From contig JAOZIA010000013.1 of NCBI GenBank assembly GCA_026014585.1, positions 34,848-98,847 on the forward strand: 64,000 nt of DNA, given 5' to 3'. Both the position numbers and the translations under genes were made by a program. The stretch comes from Candidatus Bathyarchaeota archaeon (GTDB lineage: Archaea; Thermoproteota; Bathyarchaeia; Bathyarchaeales; Bathycorpusculaceae). This document shows, piece by piece, positions 60,530-64,000 of the stretch. Positions within the stretch are counted from its first letter, which is position 1; each line of letters opens with the position of its first letter. Below the pieces are notes generated by a model. The model had not been told where the DNA came from and did not search any database. It saw nothing but the letters and a program-made list of their open reading frames with translations.

Positions 60530-62845
60530 TTATACACTCCATTCGCCAAAGGTCGGTAGCGACGTCGTAGCCCATTTTCGAACACAAATAAAACTTTCAA
60601 TCAATGATGCGTCTGAATAATAATCTGCAAGAGCATTCATTTGAACTGCTGATAAGACACCGTTTGCAATTCCAATACCTGCTTCTTTTCCTATAAAGTA
60701 TCTGTCTGCATTAGCGAGATATGTTCCTAAACCGTTATTACCTGAGCTAAATGGAGTAGTGCTTCCAGACATAGGTGTTGAAACAGATGTTTTGTTAACA
60801 TAAAATGTTGCTGTACCATCATACCCTGTGCAGGTTACACCGATGAAAACCCATTGATTAAGAGGCACGGACAAGCCTGACCCTGTAGTTGAAATAGCCA
60901 TTTGATTTAGAACCAGATTTCCAGAAGTGCTGAATATCGCCAAAGCTGGTGCATACGCATTAGAACCTCCGATAAGAGTTAAATATCCACCCGAAGCAGG
61001 ATAAGCAGTGATATACACGTACCCCCACATTGAGAATGCGTTAGTGCCAAATGCTGTTATTGATGAACTTAGCATTATTTTGTTAGTGTCATATGCTTGT
61101 CTTGCGTTTCTGTTTATCCATTTGCTATCAGTTATTGATGTTCCTGTTGCGGTACCTGTGTTGCCGTTACCGCTGTAATCTATCGCCGGGACACCCTCAT
61201 CGAGCTTCAAGCTTAGAAATGTTATAGAGGCAGTCGCTGTGGGACTACAAGAAATTCGTACTCTATAAACTGTGGACCAGTTAATACTTCCATAAGCTAC
61301 AGTGGGATTACTTTTGTCGAATACTATAGTTTTTTCTCCCACGAAATCATCAACCAGATTGTATCTTACACTATCAGTATCAGCAAGATACCACGCTGTG
61401 GATTCGTTATGACTTGTGAAAAGAATACCGTATGTTTGATTGCTACCGGTTCCGATAACTTTTGCTCTTATTACCGACCCGTACGATAAGTCTAATGGTG
61501 TCGGTGAATAACGTTTCCATATACAAACTGAGCTATCGTTGTTTGAATTATCGATAGTAAATACTCTTGTTTCTGTGTCATAATCTATACCATAAGACGA
61601 GTTATTGCTACCATTTGTTACTGCTGTGAACTGTGAAAGATCAATATTTAATGGGTCGACTTCTTGGTCTTCTTCATCTAGTGGCCAAGCACCTACAACA
61701 TTGTCGATTTTATTTATGAATACATCATCAGAGCTTACATCAACGGCGGCAGGGTTGTTATATGCTGCACGGATTGTTTGGTTGACATCCAAATCCTCAG
61801 ATATTTTTACTGCAAAAACCGCCCATTCTCCGTCAACTTTGCTGCATAGTTTGTACGTGTAGGGGGTCGTGCTGTTGCTTGGCAAGAATCTTATGTCGCC
61901 AAAATCGGTGCGGCAGTTGCTGTTGCAGTAGAATTTGGCTATGGTTTCTTCGTTTAGGGTTTCGGTTCCATCAGTTCCGCTGCCATAGTACGCTTTAAGG
62001 ATCACCTGATAATCTGTGCCTGCACCAGAGCCAGCAAAAACGTCTAAAGATTTAGAGCACACCCAACCCTCAGGTAACGCATCCATACTCTCAACAATAT
62101 AATTCGTTTTCGAATACGGATTATCCAAAACAGCCCCAAGCTTTCTGCCGCTAACAAAGAAATGCCCATACTCATCAGAAACACTCGCATTAACCCCAAG
62201 CGATATTCCAACACCACCAATAGCAGCTGAATTCTTTGTATGACTAAACTGTATAAATTCGCCGTTTACTGTTCCATCGATGTACATGCCTGTACAGTTC
62301 TGCGTCGAGATTACACTGGCAAAAATGTGCGGTGTAGTCAAAGTGCAGTCTGTGCCAACTTCGATGCCCACCAAGTTTTCCTGATCAGCAAGAGCTATGG
62401 ATACACCATCGATGTGGGTACTGTTAAAAGTTCCAGAACCGTTACTGTAGAACTGGATACCCTTAGTCACATTTTCCATCTGAACGTGTTCAATCGCATT
62501 TGACTCCGATGAATTGCCAGTGTTAGCTCGAATTCGCATACCCACATCAACATCTTTAATCGACACATTGTTGATGTTGCATCTGCTGACATCGTTGAGT
62601 TCAATTGCAATCTGAGACGTAGTCGAGTTATCGCCTTCAAGAACAATATTTTCAAGCAACGCATTTTTCCCAAATTCGCAATGCGCATTATTTCGCACTC
62701 GAATAATTGGATTTGCTGTAGAATGAATAATGGAAGATCTGCTGTCAACACCTTGTAAAATGCCGTTAGATTCTAGCTCTATTGTCTTATTGACGGTTGT
62801 TGTGCCTTCACTAAAGACATGACAATTATTAGTTATTGTTTCCAT
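60530..62845 (-). CDS. Beta-helix plus LamG protein
   Basis: About 771 residues from ATG 62845, with AAGGAG eight bases upstream. The N-terminal 260 residues are a parallel beta-helix (LENIVLEGDNSTT, NINNVSIKDVDVGMRIRAN, NSTHIDGVSIALAD). A middle region contains DNPYSKTNYIVESMD and CNSNCRTDFGDIRF. The C-terminal 200 residues form a LamG/concanavalin domain (NAFSMWGYVYITA, VPLNQWVFIGVTC, VNKTSVSTPM). No signal peptide is found, so export would be non-classical or the proteins belong to a virus-like tail. It is in one operon with the beta-helix gene at 62858. Confidence 0.7.
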   Translation of the reverse strand: METITNNCHVFSEGTTTVNKTIELESNGILQGVDSRSSIIHSTANPIIRVRNNAHCEFGKNALLENIVLEGDNSTTSQIAIELNDVSRCNINNVSIKDVDVGMRIRANTGNSSESNAIEHVQMENVTKGIQFYSNGSGTFNSTHIDGVSIALADQENLVGIEVGTDCTLTTPHIFASVISTQNCTGMYIDGTVNGEFIQFSHTKNSAAIGGVGISLGVNASVSDEYGHFFVSGRKLGAVLDNPYSKTNYIVESMDALPEGWVCSKSLDVFAGSGAGTDYQVILKAYYGSGTDGTETLNEETIAKFYCNSNCRTDFGDIRFLPSNSTTPYTYKLCSKVDGEWAVFAVKISEDLDVNQTIRAAYNNPAAVDVSSDDVFINKIDNVVGAWPLDEEDQEVDPLNIDLSQFTAVTNGSNNSSYGIDYDTETRVFTIDNSNNDSSVCIWKRYSPTPLDLSYGSVIRAKVIGTGSNQTYGILFTSHNESTAWYLADTDSVRYNLVDDFVGEKTIVFDKSNPTVAYGSINWSTVYRVRISCSPTATASITFLSLKLDEGVPAIDYSGNGNTGTATGTSITDSKWINRNARQAYDTNKIMLSSSITAFGTNAFSMWGYVYITAYPASGGYLTLIGGSNAYAPALAIFSTSGNLVLNQMAISTTGSGLSVPLNQWVFIGVTCTGYDGTATFYVNKTSVSTPMSGSTTPFSSGNNGLGTYLANADRYFIGKEAGIGIANGVLSAVQMNALADYYSDASLIESFICVRKWATTSLPTFGEWSV

Positions 62846-62857
62846 TTTAAACACTCC

Positions 62858-63658
62858 TTAAACCGTTAAATTGTAAATATCAAGGTCGTTGCTGGGTATG
62901 GACGGACTTATCTGGTTAAGAATTTGCGCTGAAAGATTTCCAACTTTGATGTTATATATGAAGTTGCCCTTTGTAGCTACATGAGTTCCTACAGATGCAT
63001 TCGGTGTTAGCACCATTCCGTATCCAGCTGAAACTCCGTCTAATTGTTCTGTGGTTTGCTTGATAAAAGAATTTTTTATTGCACCGCTTATACGTATCCC
63101 ACATGCATCAACTGCATTGGCTTTTAGCCAAGTATTAGATACGATGCATGAATTATTTAGTGTACCTCCCCAAAGTTTAATTCCCGCATCAGAATTTCCG
63201 GCATTGTTAAGGTTAATTCCAACATCAACTATGCTTATAAAATTAAAATTTCCGCTGTCTTCTAGTGAAATTCCAGTTGTGACTGCTCCGCCGTCATTGC
63301 CTCCACCCATTTGAATATGGCTTAAAGTATGTCCTGCTTCGGTAGGATGAATCACTATACCTTTTCCAAAGGTATATTTTGGTAAACCTGTTAGTTTATA
63401 ATATGAAATCATTACGTTTTGAATTTTGCAGTTTTTTACTCCTTTTTTAATTTCTATCGCAGTTTGACTAGTTCTATCCAGATTTGGATATATTGATAGA
63501 TTTTCGATTGTCACATTGTTGCCTGCAACAGTTATGGCTGCAGGTTTATCAGGTGCATTATATGCAAAAGACATTTTTCCATTTCCCTTGTATCCATTAA
63601 AGGTGTCTCCTGTTTGCAGGTCGCCCTGTGGTTCATTATTATATCCATAATTTGTCAT
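62858..63658 (-). CDS. Parallel beta-helix protein
   Basis: A 266-residue protein with a beta-helix repeat (VTIENLSIYPNLD, CKIQNVMISYYKL, FISIVDVGINLNN, GIKLWGGTLNNS). No signal peptide or anchor. ATG 63658 has AAGGTGA five bases upstream. It starts 12 bp before the next gene, which suggests cotranscription. Similar proteins work as tail spikes, lyases or surface adhesins. It lies about 55 bp from the truncated anchored gene on the right. Confidence 0.65.
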   Translation of the reverse strand: MTNYGYNNEPQGDLQTGDTFNGYKGNGKMSFAYNAPDKPAAITVAGNNVTIENLSIYPNLDRTSQTAIEIKKGVKNCKIQNVMISYYKLTGLPKYTFGKGIVIHPTEAGHTLSHIQMGGGNDGGAVTTGISLEDSGNFNFISIVDVGINLNNAGNSDAGIKLWGGTLNNSCIVSNTWLKANAVDACGIRISGAIKNSFIKQTTEQLDGVSAGYGMVLTPNASVGTHVATKGNFIYNIKVGNLSAQILNQISPSIPSNDLDIYNLTV

Positions 63659-63714
63659 GTTTTCACCTTTAACATCATATGCCCTTCTACATTAAATAAA
63701 AAGAACGAATATTT

Positions 63715-64000
63715 TCAGAAAAGATGAAGTAATGCTTTTTTTCGATGAATGAGCATTAATGCCATTATTAAAGCTATTAATGTTATAGCGAATATAATCC
63801 CAATAGTTGCCCAGTTTTCATTTTCATGTTCTTCAAAGTTGGATTGTGCGTATGCATATTTCAAGTCTATAACATTATTGCCGTGACCAACATATCCTGA
63901 AACAGTATTAAAAAGTACATGCGGGTTATCATTCGAATCCAAAGCAAGAGAAAACGGACCAAGACCCCCAAACGTGTTCGCGTTTGTTTGCTCTATAAAC
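63715..64000 (-). CDS. C-terminal part of a membrane-anchored surface protein (truncated)
   Basis: The minus-strand frame runs off the right edge, so the visible 94 residues are only the end. Before TTG 63942 the frame remains open (FIEQTNANTFGGLGPFSLA). The stretch SLALDSNDNPHVLFNT is typical of propeller-type repeats (SLALDSNGNPHI). A transmembrane helix (WATIGIIFAITLIALIMALML) and a basic tail anchor it in the membrane. The N-terminus is outside the window. Confidence 0.65.
   Translation of the reverse strand, partial: FIEQTNANTFGGLGPFSLALDSNDNPHVLFNTVSGYVGHGNNVIDLKYAYAQSNFEEHENENWATIGIIFAITLIALIMALMLIHRKKALLHLF

Noticed and set aside
62112..62124. CGGATTATCCA close to the regulon palindrome
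   Set aside because: It is inside the coding region of the LamG protein with one mismatch and no TATA beside it, so it is probably chance.
60530..63658. Provirus called from tail-spike-like proteins
   Set aside because: No integrase, terminase, capsid or attachment-site signal is visible in the window, so a virus is kept only as a possibility.

Overview
The window looks like a chromosome segment of an anaerobic archaeon. The evidence is TATA-box promoters about 25 nt upstream of starts, archaeal type IV pilins with class III signal peptides, CbiZ, a CobN plus ChlI/ChlD-type cobalt chelatase, IorAB, a tungsten-type aldehyde:ferredoxin oxidoreductase and an EF-Tu/SelB-like paralogue. Gene style (many TTG starts, 1-10 bp gene overlaps, GGAGG/GGTGAT ribosome sites) and content would fit a Bathyarchaeia-like lineage, but that placement is inference. 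Three tRNAs (Cys-GCA, Ile-GAT, Arg-TCG) all have an encoded CCA.

Layout. 1-6.5 kb: aldehyde oxidoreductase with its polyferredoxin, a four-CBS protein, a GYD protein, an anchored surface protein and a hydrolase. 6.7-33 kb: a cobalt/corrinoid block. It holds a NicO exporter-like protein, CbiMNQO, a wHTH regulator, a hydrolase, an ABC-2 exporter, CbiZ, CobN, a beta-helix protein, a complete small type IV pilus machine (ATPase, membrane core, four pilin-like proteins), a BtuFCD-type uptake system, a ChlI-ChlD fusion and a second paralogous regulator. 33-40 kb: unknown proteins, a GltD-like flavoprotein and an RsbU/RsbW/RsbV-type partner-switching operon. 40-47 kb: GT4 plus GH130, tRNA-Cys, then an aryl-CoA cluster (thioesterase, IorB, IorA, phenylacetate-CoA ligase). 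47-60 kb: mixed housekeeping and accessory genes (kelch protein, degenerate elongation factor, TauE/DUF1634, YihY, RHH and wHTH regulators, radical SAM, DUF763). 60-64 kb: beta-helix/LamG proteins and a truncated anchored surface protein.

How it works together. Six promoters in the cobalt/corrinoid block carry the same bipartite element: an AGGTTGATTAA-like box and a GTTAAACYAAGRTTTAT-like box that runs into the TATA, at an almost fixed spacing. Three of them also carry an exact TGGATTATCCA palindrome just downstream of the TATA. These promoters drive cobalt uptake, cobalt chelation, corrinoid uptake and salvage, the pilus machine, the pilins and one regulator. The most interesting reading of the window is therefore a single cobalt/corrinoid regulon that includes a surface pilus and a membrane-anchored beta-helix protein.

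Other notable signals are a polyferredoxin module inserted inside IorA, a family of about 50-bp intergenic repeats with a CTAWWAGG palindrome, a 16-bp-phased direct-repeat array at 58.7 kb, and a structured leader in front of the pilus ATPase gene.
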